From assembly GCA_016169955.1 (NCBI GenBank), contig JABJUM010000029.1, positions 434,001 to 498,000 on the forward strand: a stretch of 64,000 bases of DNA, read 5' to 3'. Source of the DNA: Phytophthora vignae f. sp. vignae. Its lineage: Eukaryota; Oomycota; Peronosporomycetes; Peronosporales; Peronosporaceae. The notes under the pieces were generated by a model. The model did no database searches and had not been told where the DNA came from. It was given only the letters and a program-made list of their open reading frames with translations. Positions 1-9,537 of the stretch are shown here, one piece after another. Each line of letters begins with the position of its first letter. The stretch's first letter is position 1. A program made the position numbers and the translations under genes.

Positions 1-1
1 G

Positions 2-1453
2 CCGAATCTACGGCGCGAGGTGAAGCGCTGGGTGTTGGGGTGTCAGGAGTGTGGCAGCCGCAAGGCGAAGCCTTGTGAAGTCATCCCTCCCCTCCGAAGT
101 ATCCGAGGCGGCGACGTTGGTGATCGTTGGGCCCTTGACGTGGCGGGTCCATTGCCTACGACGGACGGTGGCGAGAGGTATGTGATCGCGGCCGTGGAGT
201 ACGTCACGAGATATGCGGTGGCGACGACGGTGAAACGACACACAGCGGAGAACGTTGCAGCGTTCCTGATGAGGAACATCGTGTTGAAGTTTGGTGCTTT
301 TCGAGAACTACTGACGGACGGAGCACCAGAGTTGACCGGCAAGGCTATCGAGCAGCTCGTCATAATGCTGCAAGCCCAACAGATCAACCCTGTGCCCTAC
401 CGACCGCAAATGGTGGGGTTAGTCGAGAGATTTCATCGCACATGGAAAGACTGTATTGCTACGTACATGAGTGACGAACTGCAGCGTGACTGGGACATCT
501 GGGTGGACTTCGCGGTCTACGCCTACAACAGCGGACAGCACTCGACAGTGATGCTGTCACCGAACGAGTTGATGATGGGTAGGCGGCTGAAGAGCCCCAA
601 CGACTTGCTGAGGCGTGCGAGCGTGGCAGAGGCAGGCAAGCTGACGAGCTATCATCGGCGGCTCTTGGCAGCGATGACGAGCAGTCGTGAGTGCGCCGAA
701 GTGGCGAGGAAACGAGAACAAGAGCGGCAGGCGCGGTATTACAATCGCCGAGTGAAGCAGAAGCGAGAGTTCGTAGCGGGTGATCGTGCGTGGCTGTACA
801 AGCCCCCGCGAGGACCGAAGGCAACGAAGCTGGTACATCAGTGGCTGGGACCGGTGAAGGTGATCGAGCCGGCGGGCTACGATAACTACTTAGTCGAGCG
901 AGAAGACGTGAGCGGCAAGTCGGAGCAATTTTTAGCTCACGTCTCCTTCCTGATCAGTTACCACCACCCAGCTACATTCCTAAAGAAAGCAGCGGCCGAC
1001 ATCGAGGAGCAGCTCGAATATGAAGGCGCGCTCCAACTCGAAGCGACTGAAGCGGCGGCAGGAACGGTTGCTGGAGCAGAGGCGGCTCCTGTGCGTGCAG
1101 CAGCGGGAGCTCGACCGACGAAACGAGCGAGACGAACAGTGGCGAGTGAAGGCGGAACGGAACGACAGAACGAAGTTGTGGTGGAACTCCGACGACGACG
1201 GCATCGTAATGCAGCGGGACAGTATGTCCTCGAGTTCGAGGTACGGCCGGTACGGCCACGAGCAGAACGAGAGGATGTACGACGTGCAGTTAGTGACGAA
1301 CGAGGAGATGAACGGCGTGCGGTTGAGGGCGAACGAGGAACGCAACGAGTTGAGACGAATGATGGTGGACGATGGATCTCTATTCAGGAGTACGACAGGC
1401 TGTTCTACGACGGCAGAGTCGTGGAAGACTCTGAGTTTGGAGAAGTCGTGTAA
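2..1453 (+). CDS. Ty3/gypsy integrase, 5'-truncated by the window edge
   Basis: C-terminal part of a gypsy polyprotein. The frame is open from the first base, so the start lies upstream of the window. The first codons give a CxxC pair (CQEC), the end of the integrase HHCC zinc finger. The catalytic core follows with the DDE triad at about residues 40 (ALDVAGP), 100 (LLTDGAPE) and 136 (VERFHRTWK), counted from base 20. Next comes a GPxKV-type C-terminal domain, then a long Arg/Glu-rich tail of about 150 codons without a recognisable domain. It would insert the cDNA into chromosomal DNA. The frame is intact within the window. It is not closely similar to gypsy A or B in this window; the gypsy fragment at 16.5-17.3 kb could be the same family but covers a mostly different part. 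Confidence 0.88.
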   Translation, partial: PNLRREVKRWVLGCQECGSRKAKPCEVIPPLRSIRGGDVGDRWALDVAGPLPTTDGGERYVIAAVEYVTRYAVATTVKRHTAENVAAFLMRNIVLKFGAFRELLTDGAPELTGKAIEQLVIMLQAQQINPVPYRPQMVGLVERFHRTWKDCIATYMSDELQRDWDIWVDFAVYAYNSGQHSTVMLSPNELMMGRRLKSPNDLLRRASVAEAGKLTSYHRRLLAAMTSSRECAEVARKREQERQARYYNRRVKQKREFVAGDRAWLYKPPRGPKATKLVHQWLGPVKVIEPAGYDNYLVEREDVSGKSEQFLAHVSFLISYHHPATFLKKAAADIEEQLEYEGALQLEATEAAAGTVAGAEAAPVRAAAGARPTKRARRTVASEGGTERQNEVVVELRRRRHRNAAGQYVLEFEVRPVRPRAEREDVRRAVSDERGDERRAVEGERGTQRVETNDGGRWISIQEYDRLFYDGRVVEDSEFGEVV

Positions 1454-2133
1454 TAGTGGGCGTCCTGCGGAGGACACACTTGCACCAGATGCCGGTGGCG
1501 GACGTTGGCGTCGAGTACATGACGGCGGTGGACGTCGTCGAGAAGCAGATGATGATGATGAACGGCCCCGAGGCCTCAGAGACCGCGGTGGAGACGATGA
1601 TGATGGCGACGTGCGTGCTGGGGAGTCAGACGCACAGCAGTGTGATGAGTGCGACGATGGACGGCTCCGAGGAGGTCTCGGAGGCCGCGACGATGAATGA
1701 GGACGGCCTGTGAGTGGCCAAGCGGACGAAGAGTGGCACGAGGAGGTCGGCACGGACGTGCTGGTCGAGGATCCGTGTCGACTCAACATTGAGGTTGAGC
1801 GGTGGGCAGCGAAGCAGTGCAGCAGAGCTGTACACAACGAAATTGGCGGCCAAAGAGGGAAGTGGGCGCTTACTCTAAGATTGGACGGCTTGGACACAGG
1901 CCGATTGCGAAGATCTGCGGGCTCGAGCGCGAGTGCGAGCAAGCGGAACGTGACGAGCGTGCACAGCGGGTCTCTGGACACGTGTGTGTGGACGAACTGA
2001 GAGCGACAGCTCTCCTGACGAGTGAGGCATTGACGGAAGCGTGACGGAGTTGGCACTGAGGCTGACGAAGTGACGTGAACTTTGAGGCGGACGGAGATTG
2101 GTGTTGGCACTGAGGTCAACCTAGTTGAAGTCG
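1454..2133 (+). other. 3' untranslated region of the gypsy element, low-complexity ORFs
   Basis: Stretch between the pol stop codon and the candidate LTR. It contains Arg/Asp/Met-rich open frames in two registers (1020-1700 and 1456-1713) overlapping or following the integrase tail. Two imperfect copies of a block rich in ATGATG and ACGGC motifs (about 1545-1600 and 1650-1710) suggest local duplication. I see no domain and think these frames are by-products of GC-rich purine-biased sequence. Confidence 0.4.
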
Positions 2134-2257
2134 TGTTGGTAGTTTAGAGGAGTGCTATTTAGTTAGGCTCTATCTACTCTAGTGTTGGTAATAAATACGA
2201 TCTGACGCACTGAGGCGGAAGATCGGGCGCGGTGGTTGGTGCTACCGTCGGCCAACA
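2134..2257 (+). repeat. candidate short 3' LTR of the first gypsy element
   Basis: Starts TGTTGG and ends CCAACA, an inverted terminal pair typical of LTRs. It contains an AATAAA-like signal (AATAAATAC) and lies downstream of pol. Its partner would be outside the window, so neither LTR identity nor a target-site duplication can be tested. At 124 bp it would be unusually short for an LTR. Confidence 0.3.
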
Positions 2258-2450
2258 AGTGTTGAACGTAGCAGCTCGTACGAAGGACTCGGGGCGCGGC
2301 AAGCTATACGACACGCTCAACAGCCGAGCGAGATAATAGGCCTGCTACACAGCTAATTAAATCTCGTGGAGGGTGTGGCTTTCCCTGGAGTGATCCTTCA
2401 TCGATGGAAAATGTGCTCGAGTGGTTTCTCATACATAACACAGGTGTAAG

Positions 2451-2980
2451 CAGAACTGTGGAAATATAGATTGTTTATTGATTGACGGCTCAGATCTGGA
2501 ACAATCAATTATTATTTTTTTATTTTGCAATCTCAACAATCTCAAAAACAAAAGATTGCAATCTAAGTTCTCGCTTGTATTTCCTCTGCTAGGTTCATAT
2601 TTCTACTTGTTTGGCGGCGGTATCGCATTAAGGCCTTTGCCTATTCGATTACATGTGTGTTAACCTTCAAAAACATTGGCAAAATGCAATGTTGGGTCTA
2701 ATACTCATCTTGTTGAGCGTGTACCCGTCCAGGCATCCAATGACCCCTCTTTTCCGCATTTCAAAGCAGCGGAAGACACAGAAATATTTTTTTAGGTGCT
2801 AGAATCGATTCTATAGGCTTGACGTTGCGTATTGCTCTACGGGATCGTTGGCAAAGGCTCAAAATCAGTTTAGGAACAATATGGGAACGAGATTGCCGAT
2901 TGAGATCACGAAACAATCAATAAATGTGATTGACAATCTTAGCAATATTACAATCGCAATCATATTTTCCACAGCGCTGT
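2451..2980. mobile_element. non-coding hAT-like MITE
   Basis: Left end CAGAACTGTGGAAA and right end (reversed) CAGCGCTGTGGAAA form imperfect terminal inverted repeats that continue into shared GATTG-rich sequence. The flanks GGTGTAAG (2443-2450) and AGTGTAAG (2981-2988) look like an 8-bp target duplication with one mismatch and a 1-bp offset. The inside is AT-rich with many GATTG/CAATC motifs and no convincing ORF. TIRs starting CAG with 8-bp duplications fit the hAT superfamily. Confidence 0.5.
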
Positions 2981-2988
2981 AGTGTAAG

Positions 2989-3784
2989 TCACGTGACCAA
3001 ATCGAGTGACCAAATCGCTTCATGACCTGTAATAGGCATCACCGAGCGTTTGCGGATAGGCTTGGTTGTAATGGCTAAGCTTAAAAAAGATATTTTTGTG
3101 ATATTGTTGTTGCACATCGGATGTGGGGGCAATGGATACCTTTGCATCTGCAGGGCGATCAAAACATCAGGTCTCGGTTAGCAGAACTGCATACGTTAAT
3201 ACAACGGAAAACATGTACTTATAATTGTGATCTTGCTATGCAAGGCCAACGACAATTTTTGTGTTTCTATTGACCTCCTCTTCTCGTGCTCCAAATTAGT
3301 TGCACCACACTGACAGTTTTACTATGACAGTGCCCTACTTTTTGCGGAATGCAGTCTGAAGGCGCTTAATTACCAGCCTAACGCTGCTTTGTCGAGATCC
3401 GGCATCTGCTGTACAGCTGCGGCATCTGAGAAGTGTTGTCGCTGACATGTTACGTGCTCGGTAACATTGTACGCCCCATTGGGCTGCCGATCATCCGTCG
3501 TAACAAGACGAGACCTCGGCTAAATGAATACTCATTTCAGCATCTAGTTCAACAGGTTGTGCATGGAATGGTCTAGCTCGCGATAGTTTAGAGACCGTTT
3601 TGGTCTGTTTGGAGCATAAACTGAAACTGTGGGAAACGTTTCCGTCAGTATTCCGTTTTGGCGAAACGTTATCAGCCCTAGTCGAGGGTGCGAAATTCCG
3701 GAATGAGCTGAGCGAGCCTAATCGACGGGCAGAATGGACGAAGAGCGCATACAGCTGGAGGCTGTACAGTAGAAGCTATTGGCC
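2989..3784. other. intergenic, no supported gene
   Basis: AT-rich, no recognisable coding region. It opens with two tandem copies of GTGACCAAATCG (about 2992-3018). A 90-codon frame at 3600-3872 runs across the left palindrome of the next element and has no feature that supports it. Confidence 0.5.
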
Positions 3785-4430
3785 GGACCCCGGGGTCCCG
3801 CATCAGATACCGAGGGTGACCAGAAATATTTATTTTTATCGGCGGGTCATGCTAAATACATCTATAGACTGAGGGCGGTTGTGATAATTTTTAGAGTCGA
3901 GCTAGAGATCACTTCAGCTTCAAGCATTTAGCAGCTAGGATGAAGTCGAGGCGTGGTGGAGGTTCACAAGCGATGGTTCCTGCGCGCAAACGTGATCCTG
4001 CTCGTGACAGTAAAGCTGCAGCATACTCCCGTGCTGTAGAGCGTCTCGGCGAAGATGCGGTAAAGCAGATTCAAGCTGACTGGAGCTCATGGGACACTAG
4101 TTACGGGGGCAAGGAGTGGCATCAATCTGAAGGGCTCGTGATGAATTTGTTGCAGCAAGGCCTGTCTGAGCGAGAAATTCGGGCTGTGATTACTGTTGGT
4201 GGTTCCCGTCTCGCACGACTACGTAAGATCCGCGCACAGCTACACCGGCGCCTACGACTACAGCAGCAGCGGCGCCAAGCACGTAAAATGGCTAAGTCTG
4301 CAGCTTTGTGCGGCTCGAGAGTCGATAGTACGAGAGATGCATAGCATACATAGCACTTAAATTTACCGAATATACCGGTTGCTTATGACAGCTGGCGGGG
4401 CAAGCGGGGACCCCGGCCCGGGGTCCCGCC
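3785..4430. mobile_element. short element bounded by GC-rich palindromes
   Basis: The left end is a perfect 14-bp palindrome, GGACCCCGGGGTCC (3785-3798), followed by CGC. The right end is a near-identical inverted repeat: GGGACCCCGG (4407-4416), one C, then its complement (4418-4427). The two ends are inverted with respect to each other, like TIRs, and enclose the ORF at 3940-4344. I could not define a target-site duplication, so superfamily and exact ends are open. Confidence 0.4.
3940..4344 (+). CDS. 134-residue basic protein with helix-turn-helix-like segment
   Basis: ATG-initiated ORF of unknown function. The N-terminus is basic (MKSRRGGG...). A middle segment (about residues 65-95) reads LSEREIRAVI, then a glycine turn, then SRLARLRKIR, which resembles a helix-turn-helix DNA-binding fold. 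The C-terminus is very rich in Arg and Gln. There is no signal peptide. Its position between GC palindromes suggests a transposon-encoded or transposon-captured N-terminal DNA-binding fragment, perhaps of a transposase whose catalytic part is lost. That is inference; no catalytic motif is visible. A normal host gene is the alternative. Confidence 0.45.
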   Translation: MKSRRGGGSQAMVPARKRDPARDSKAAAYSRAVERLGEDAVKQIQADWSSWDTSYGGKEWHQSEGLVMNLLQQGLSEREIRAVITVGGSRLARLRKIRAQLHRRLRLQQQRRQARKMAKSAALCGSRVDSTRDA

Positions 4431-4793
4431 AAACGCTACATTGTAGAGCGTAGCTAACTGACCAGCAGGGCCTGCTGAGCAGGCTGGATCATTGCATGTT
4501 GCGTCGCTAACCCGATGATGCATTTGAGTGAAATACTAGTATCATACGGATCATGTCTCCCGCATTGTACACGTAGAGTATGTAATACATAGAGATGGTA
4601 TTACATGTACAATAGAAGTGCACCATGCTATGTTGCGTCTCTAACATGCGGAAATCTTGAGATCGGACTTGTTTACTGTAACTTTTATACTTAAGTATTG
4701 CACATACTAGCGTTAATATGTACATGTAATGAGGTGTTTGATGATCGATGGCCGTGCACCGGTGTGATCGTTTTGTGGTTCGATCCCACAAGT

Positions 4794-4809
4794 CTTCATT
4801 CCTTAATTT
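4794..4809 (+). promoter_or_regulatory. oomycete Inr+FPR core promoter of RxLR gene 1
   Basis: CTTCATTCCTTAATTT agrees with the published oomycete core consensus GCTCATTYBNCAWTTT at 13 of 16 positions by my count, including the CATT initiator core and the AWTTT flanking region. It lies 55 nt upstream of the ATG at 4864, the normal distance for oomycete transcription starts. Confidence 0.7.
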
Positions 4810-4863
4810 GCCTCGCAACTCCCAAGAGTCCCTCCCAAGCTCCTACCTCCTACTTCCTCAGCT

Positions 4864-5385
4864 ATGCGCGCCTACTACGTCCTCCTTGTGGTGGCAGCCA
4901 CTTTCGTCGCGACCAGCAATGCTGCGGAGGCCTCTGCTAGAGCGCAGTTGGCTGCATTCGACGAGACTCAAGAGGCTCATGGAGGCAAAAGGTTCCTACG
5001 TAGCCACCAAACTGCCGACGAAGACAGTGCCGACAGCGAGGACGACGATGAAAGCGAAGAGAGGGCCCTAAACGCTGGGGCCATCGACGACCTGGTCACG
5101 TCTGCGACAGCTGCCAAGGCAAAGGGAAATGCATGGCTCCAGAAAGTCGCTGTTGGGCACGATGCGGGTGGCCAGAACTCCAGGCAGGTTGTTCAAGCTT
5201 GGCTGGAAGGCTTGAAGAAGAAGAGGATTGACGATGTGGTTGCCAAAGCTCTCGCGAAGGGTGCTGATGGAAAAAAGGTAGACGACATCAGCCTCTGGAG
5301 CACCTTTCCTAAGGACATCAGAGATAAGGCAGTCGAGAATCCCGCGCGTTTCAAGGCGTTTTTGAAGAAAGCCTTCGCAGAGTAA
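4864..5385 (+). CDS. secreted RxLR-EER effector candidate
   Basis: 173 residues, ATG to TAA, no intron. Residues 1-20 are a typical signal peptide (hydrophobic core YYVLLVVAATFVA). An RFLR motif is at 43-46, followed by an acidic stretch (D/E/S-rich, 51-64) and EER at 65-67, the canonical RxLR-dEER arrangement. The C-terminal domain (70-173) is helical, with Trp at 91, 113 and 145 and Lys-rich segments; it may be WY-like but I cannot align it. Such proteins are secreted by the pathogen and act inside plant cells. The gene has its own Inr+FPR promoter and ends directly before a dispersed repeat. The frame is intact and probably functional. I do not recognise a named family member. Confidence 0.88.
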   Translation: MRAYYVLLVVAATFVATSNAAEASARAQLAAFDETQEAHGGKRFLRSHQTADEDSADSEDDDESEERALNAGAIDDLVTSATAAKAKGNAWLQKVAVGHDAGGQNSRQVVQAWLEGLKKKRIDDVVAKALAKGADGKKVDDISLWSTFPKDIRDKAVENPARFKAFLKKAFAE

Positions 5386-5391
5386 GATCAT

Positions 5392-5735
5392 ACCAGATCA
5401 CTCAGGCATCTAGCTCCATGGTGTTTGATCTGGCTGCTTAAACAAACACGAATCGCCACTCCGTTTCACATCTCGTTTAATTTTTTCTTGTTGCCGAATG
5501 CAACCCAATCTCTTTTTTTTCTCCTCTGGCGTCGAATGCAAGCACCCTTATTGCATTGGCGAGCCTCATGTCCCCCGGCGTTATCAAGATATGCAACAAT
5601 CCTGCAAGTCTTCGGCTACTGGGAAGGACCACTAGTGCGGAAGATTTTTAATGTAAACCGGTCTTATGCAGGTCTGGTCTTTTTTGGTCGTCGTTGCTTC
5701 GATTCAGGGGGCGTGCCGTGGGGCACAAATGTAAA
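5392..5735 (+). repeat. dispersed repeat, inverted partner at 16126-16470
   Basis: Begins within a few bases of the RxLR gene 1 stop codon. It matches the reverse complement of 16126-16470 with small differences, including shared T-rich tracts, and diverges after GGGGGCGTGCCG. Non-coding on both strands. It could be part of a decayed element, or a copied 3' flank of an effector gene. I found no terminal repeats that would define it. Confidence 0.65.
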
Positions 5736-6454
5736 GTTTGCATTCAGGCTTCTCTGTTGCCAGGGTGTGGCGTGGAGGGTTATGTGCTCGCGAGAAGAGG
5801 TGAAACTAGCTACCGAGCCCTGTGGTGCGGCCTCGCGTTTGTTTCATCTTGTGCTCCCTCCTCAAAAAAGTTATTCTCGCTTTCCTCCCGGTCCGTTGGA
5901 CCAAAACAAGACCGAAATAAAACTTGCCTCGAAATGGGACCTATAAAAGACTCTATAGAAAACAGGGTTAAAGAAAAACTTCGCAATGAAATATGCAAAC
6001 GGAAAATAAATGTATTATGTATTTAATATGAAAGGGGATACTGCAGGTGAATTCTTTTACTCCACTGTACTGCAGTTTGACTTGATATTTGTATGAAACA
6101 TCTCGTTTATCGATGAAAGTTGATGAATCGACTTGGCCAGGAATGCACTAAGCCATTAATCATCCAATCGTCCTTAACTCTGAAATAAATTTCAGAGAAC
6201 TCGAAGGCTTCGTTGTCAGGATACCAGCGTACGTGAGTGGGGGCGTCATCGTAGTCGTAGTGGTCGGTCTAGCAGGCGGCCCCACCGTCGGTGGCTGCGC
6301 ATTGTCGCCATCGTCGTAACATGCATTCGCAAGGCGTCAGCTGCTCATCCAGCCGCGGCTCGACAGCCTTGTGATATATTGTCGTGAAGCCGTAACTGCA
6401 TGTGAAGCTCGTCCCTGGTGTCACAATCGCAGTGCTAGTAATAAAGCTCACTGG
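5736..6454. other. intergenic, no supported gene
   Basis: Low coding potential. From about 6269 to 6457 a minus-strand frame without recognisable domain runs into the solo LTR insertion site. It may belong to the older host sequence discussed in the findings. Confidence 0.4.
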
Positions 6455-6459
6455 CACAT

Positions 6460-6921
6460 TGTAATGGGCCTACCTTGGCCCACTACAACAGCTTACACGT
6501 ATGCGCACGTGTATGAGGAAGCGTAGCTTAGTTTAAACTAGAGTTAATTATACTCGGGCCTCCGAGTATAGATTAATCTAAATAAACGATCCAAATAATG
6601 TTTTTGGGTTAAAATGAGAACTGCTATTTTTGTTTTATGTTTTCTGACTTCCTCTAAATGTAATATTCTAAGTTAGGAATCTGCCAACGGCTGGTTGGCA
6701 GAATTCCACTGCTATGCATGTCGCTCATTGGTTAAAAGATGCTGCTTTCAACCAATAGGAATCCTAAACGTCCATGGGCCACCCGTCGTGGTGACCGTAA
6801 ATGAATGTGGCCCTTGATGTAACGTACATCAAGGCCGAGGAAGTGTTTGTACCTTTAACAGATATCGCGTCTGTTATAGTCACAAGTGGCTGTAGCCACT
6901 TGTGCGTGTAACCCCGTTACA
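6460..6921 (-). mobile_element. solo LTR with 5-bp target duplication
   Basis: 462 bp with inverted ends TGTAA...TTACA. It is flanked on both sides by CACAT (6455-6459 and 6922-6926), a perfect 5-bp target-site duplication. No internal element remains, so this is what LTR-LTR recombination leaves behind. Read on the minus strand it starts TGTAACGGGGTTACAC, the same start as the gypsy A LTR, so the two families are related at their U3 ends. About 225 bp of it is repeated, inverted, at 63775-64000. Confidence 0.88.
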
Positions 6922-6926
6922 CACAT

Positions 6927-7086
6927 GTCTTCCGACTGTCCTTCTGAATGGCAATCGTAGCTGAGAGTCCGCGCGTGCGCGGATTTCCCGGTGTCATCGT
7001 TGCGGAGCTTGTTGGTGTGATGAATCGGCTCCGGTTGCAGCCGTCGGCGCACACGGTGGTGCGTTGGTGCACTGGAGGGTGCGTCG
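6927..7086. other. host sequence between two insertions
   Basis: Short non-repetitive stretch between the solo LTR and the FAS-carrying hAT-like element. No gene of its own. On the minus strand it stays open in a frame that continues across the neighbouring insertion sites. Confidence 0.4.
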
Positions 7087-7094
7087 CAGGAGCG

Positions 7095-8992
7095 TAGGCT
7101 TCCCAACGTTGTGGTCCACAACGTTATTCAACGATATCCAACGGCAACGTTTAGGTTGGGGTTGATTGGCCCTCCAACGTTTTTCAACCACAAAATGTGG
7201 TGTACCAAAAAGAATAGTTCATATGAGCAATCTATACAAACATAACGATCTTTTTTCATGCACATCATATTTTGGAGCGCTGCCTCGACCTGAACACATA
7301 AGACTCTGGTACCTGCTCGTCCTTCATGGACTCCCCTCTACCATCCCCTGGCGGGTCGCTAGCCAGCGATGCCCCCCGCACTCCAGTTGGGCAGACGACG
7401 ACACGCAGACTCTGCAGTTCAGCGTCGCTGCAGCGGTCATCATGGCGGGCATCCCCGCGGCGACAGCAGCTTTTCATAAGGCCCAGCAGGTTGCCCTTCA
7501 CCTCCTTCGTGAACACCGACTGGATCAGCGGACGCCACGACACGATCGTCGAGAAATCGGCGGGGGCGCCACGCTGAGACCCAGTGCGGCGCGGTACGCC
7601 ACGATGAAAGGAGACATCACGCTCTCCGCGCACGCAGCCTTGCACGACACCTCTTCCTTGCCCTCGATGACCACTCAGAAGCGGGCGTAGAACGCCTTCA
7701 CCTTGTCGATGAAGCCGCTGCTCTCAGTGTGGATCGAGTACGACCGCTTAAGAATGTCATCGCCATGACGCGGGCTCCAGCTCGGTCACCGCCGGGCGGG
7801 GCGAACCTCGTTCACCACAACGGCAATCACCGCGTCCTTCTCGTGATCTCGATCACGGGGCCCGAAATGTCGATCGAGCTGTCGAGCACGGGAACGCCGG
7901 CCGTGTCGATCATGTACTTCTAGCCCACCTGGTGGACAAGAAGCTGGCGCACCGGATTCGCCAGCTACTTCTTCTCCTCCACGACGTGCGTCGACGAGAT
8001 GAGCGCCTTCAGCCGGTCCTTGTCGCTCACGGACGCGGCGAGCGCAGCAAGCCACTCGTCAGCAGACGGAACGGCGCTCAACTCCGTGGAGCTTGACACC
8101 TCCATGGTGTTGTCACTCTCCGTGACCTCAACGCCAGCGATGTTCACAGTCTGCTTGGCAGCAGCAAACGGCGCGGCAGCAATTGCACCGCTCTCCTTAA
8201 CAATGTTGATGAAGGCCGAGTTGATGCCTCCCAGGATGTCCGCCACGGGCTCATCCACCACTGTGCTGTAGCGCACAGCCACGGGGCACTGCAGTATGAA
8301 CACGCGCTGCTCGTCGAACTCCGGCACCGTATCCAAGTCCTCCGAGTACCACAGAGAGTCCTTCTCGAACCACGTCTTGAAGTCCGTGTCGATCGCAGGC
8401 ACGAAATTCACCGGCTTGCCGCCCATGCGGCACAGCTCCTGGAAGAAGTCGCAGCCTGGCACCGACAGCAGCGTCGACACCGTCACAGGGTACTTCGCCA
8501 TAAGCGCGCTCAGCGTTCCGCGCGGGTTCGACTTGAGCTCCGACTGGTCGAACAGCGCGCCAGAGCTTTCGCGGCGGAAACGTTCCTCCGTGCGCGTAAT
8601 GAACTTGCTCACACGCAAGAAGTACGTGTTGTGCCCAGCGCTGCGGCTTGCCTTCCAGGCTGCACAGCCAGACTCAAGATATGCGTCTATTCCTTCCACT
8701 TGCCGAAGCCAGAGCCAACCACCAGAAGCACGTTCGACACGAGGCGAATGGCGGTGTACGTCTCCTCCATCGGCTAGTGAAAGTCCTGGAAGCTGTGGTG
8801 CGACCGCCAGTCCACTGCAGCATCACCGTCGTCGGCGGCGACGGAGCGCGATCCCATCGGCGTTCGAGTCTGTACAACCTAATGAAAATATAAGATTTCA
8901 AAAATCAGTTGGTGAACGTTTTTCATCAACCTCAACAGGTAAAACAAACGTTTCTTTGAACCTCAAGGTTGGGACAAACGTTGGGAAGCCTA
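7095..8992. mobile_element. hAT-like non-autonomous element carrying an FAS gene fragment
   Basis: Both ends carry the same 16-bp terminal inverted repeat, TAGGCTTCCCAACGTT (7095-7110 and inverted 8977-8992). They are flanked by a perfect 8-bp target duplication, CAGGAGCG (7087-7094 and 8993-9000). AACGTT motifs recur just inside both ends, like the subterminal binding repeats of hAT elements. The 8-bp duplication supports hAT. There is no transposase. The interior is a minus-strand fatty acid synthase fragment. The arrangement is that of a Pack-type element that captured part of a host gene. Confidence 0.85.
7265..8870 (-). pseudogene. type I fatty acid synthase fragment (enoyl reductase to dehydratase region)
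   Basis: The longest open piece is 8699-7965 (244 codons). It shows the fungal-type FAS beta signatures: the stretch around WFEKDSLW followed by a short linker and RVFILQCPVAVRYS...DEPVADILGGI, close to the family's WFKKDSLW and RVCILQGPVA blocks. Upstream (8800-8700) a VLLVVGSGFG stretch resembles the enoyl reductase region. Downstream (about 7560-7470) VSWRPLIQSVFTKEVKGNLLGL resembles the dehydratase segment. Stop codons and frame changes separate these pieces, so it cannot make enzyme. FAS makes long-chain acyl-CoA from malonyl-CoA. Only a small middle slice of the roughly 2000-residue protein is present. It lies wholly within the TIRs at 7095 and 8992. Confidence 0.78.
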
Positions 8993-9034
8993 CAGGAGCG
9001 ACGGTGCGGTCACTGCCATGGAAGAAGCCGAAGG

Positions 9035-9439
9035 TAGGAGAAGTCGAACAGCTACTCCTCGCACTTCGACTTTGTGGATCGAGTTACGCAAGAATTTAGT
9101 ACTTGTAGGAACGAACAACGTGAGTATTTCGAGTGAAAAAGGATTGTGATTGTTGTTTAAGTGCTACTGTAGGGGAAAGCACCGGCCTCAAAACCCCCGC
9201 AGACTGTATCTGACTATACTGGCCGCAGCCATCGGAGTAGCAGGAGATGTTCTTAGAAACCTTCGGGTTCTCTTAGAGCTCTCTATCCTTCCGTAGTCAA
9301 GTCGTCAGCCGTCACTCCCTACCGCATAGACCTTCAACAAAGCACTTGTTGGTACGCAACCAACCTTTGTCAATGGCACTCAGCCGAAATACACCATCGT
9401 TGCCACAACCAAGGTGAACACGACACTCTCAGTCTCGTA
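9035..9439 (-). repeat. 3' LTR of copia B
   Basis: 405 bp, ends TA...TA. It is preceded in element direction by a purine-rich tract (GAGGTGGG, about 9442-9449 read on minus) that can serve as polypurine primer for plus-strand synthesis. It contains the block GGGGGTTTTGAGGC...GCTTTCCCCTACA also found in the copia A LTR. Confidence 0.9.
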
Positions 9440-9537
9440 CGCCCACCTCAATCTGGTTGTGCAACGTGGACATGCAGAATCAATCACTCGCAGTCGCACT
9501 GCAAGCAACCAACTCAATGTAGGTAGCCGCGACCACT

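Noticed and set aside
1020..1700. 226-codon plus frame overlapping the integrase ORF
   Set aside because: Arg/Asp-rich, in another register of the same purine-rich DNA; no domain.
980..2119. 379-codon minus-strand frame opposite the gypsy integrase tail
   Set aside because: Ser/Arg/Pro low-complexity product, exact shadow of the Arg/Glu-rich sense tail, no second copy to support it.
7166..7690. 174-codon plus frame over the FAS fragment
   Set aside because: The FAS similarity is on the minus strand; this frame has none and crosses the subterminal region.
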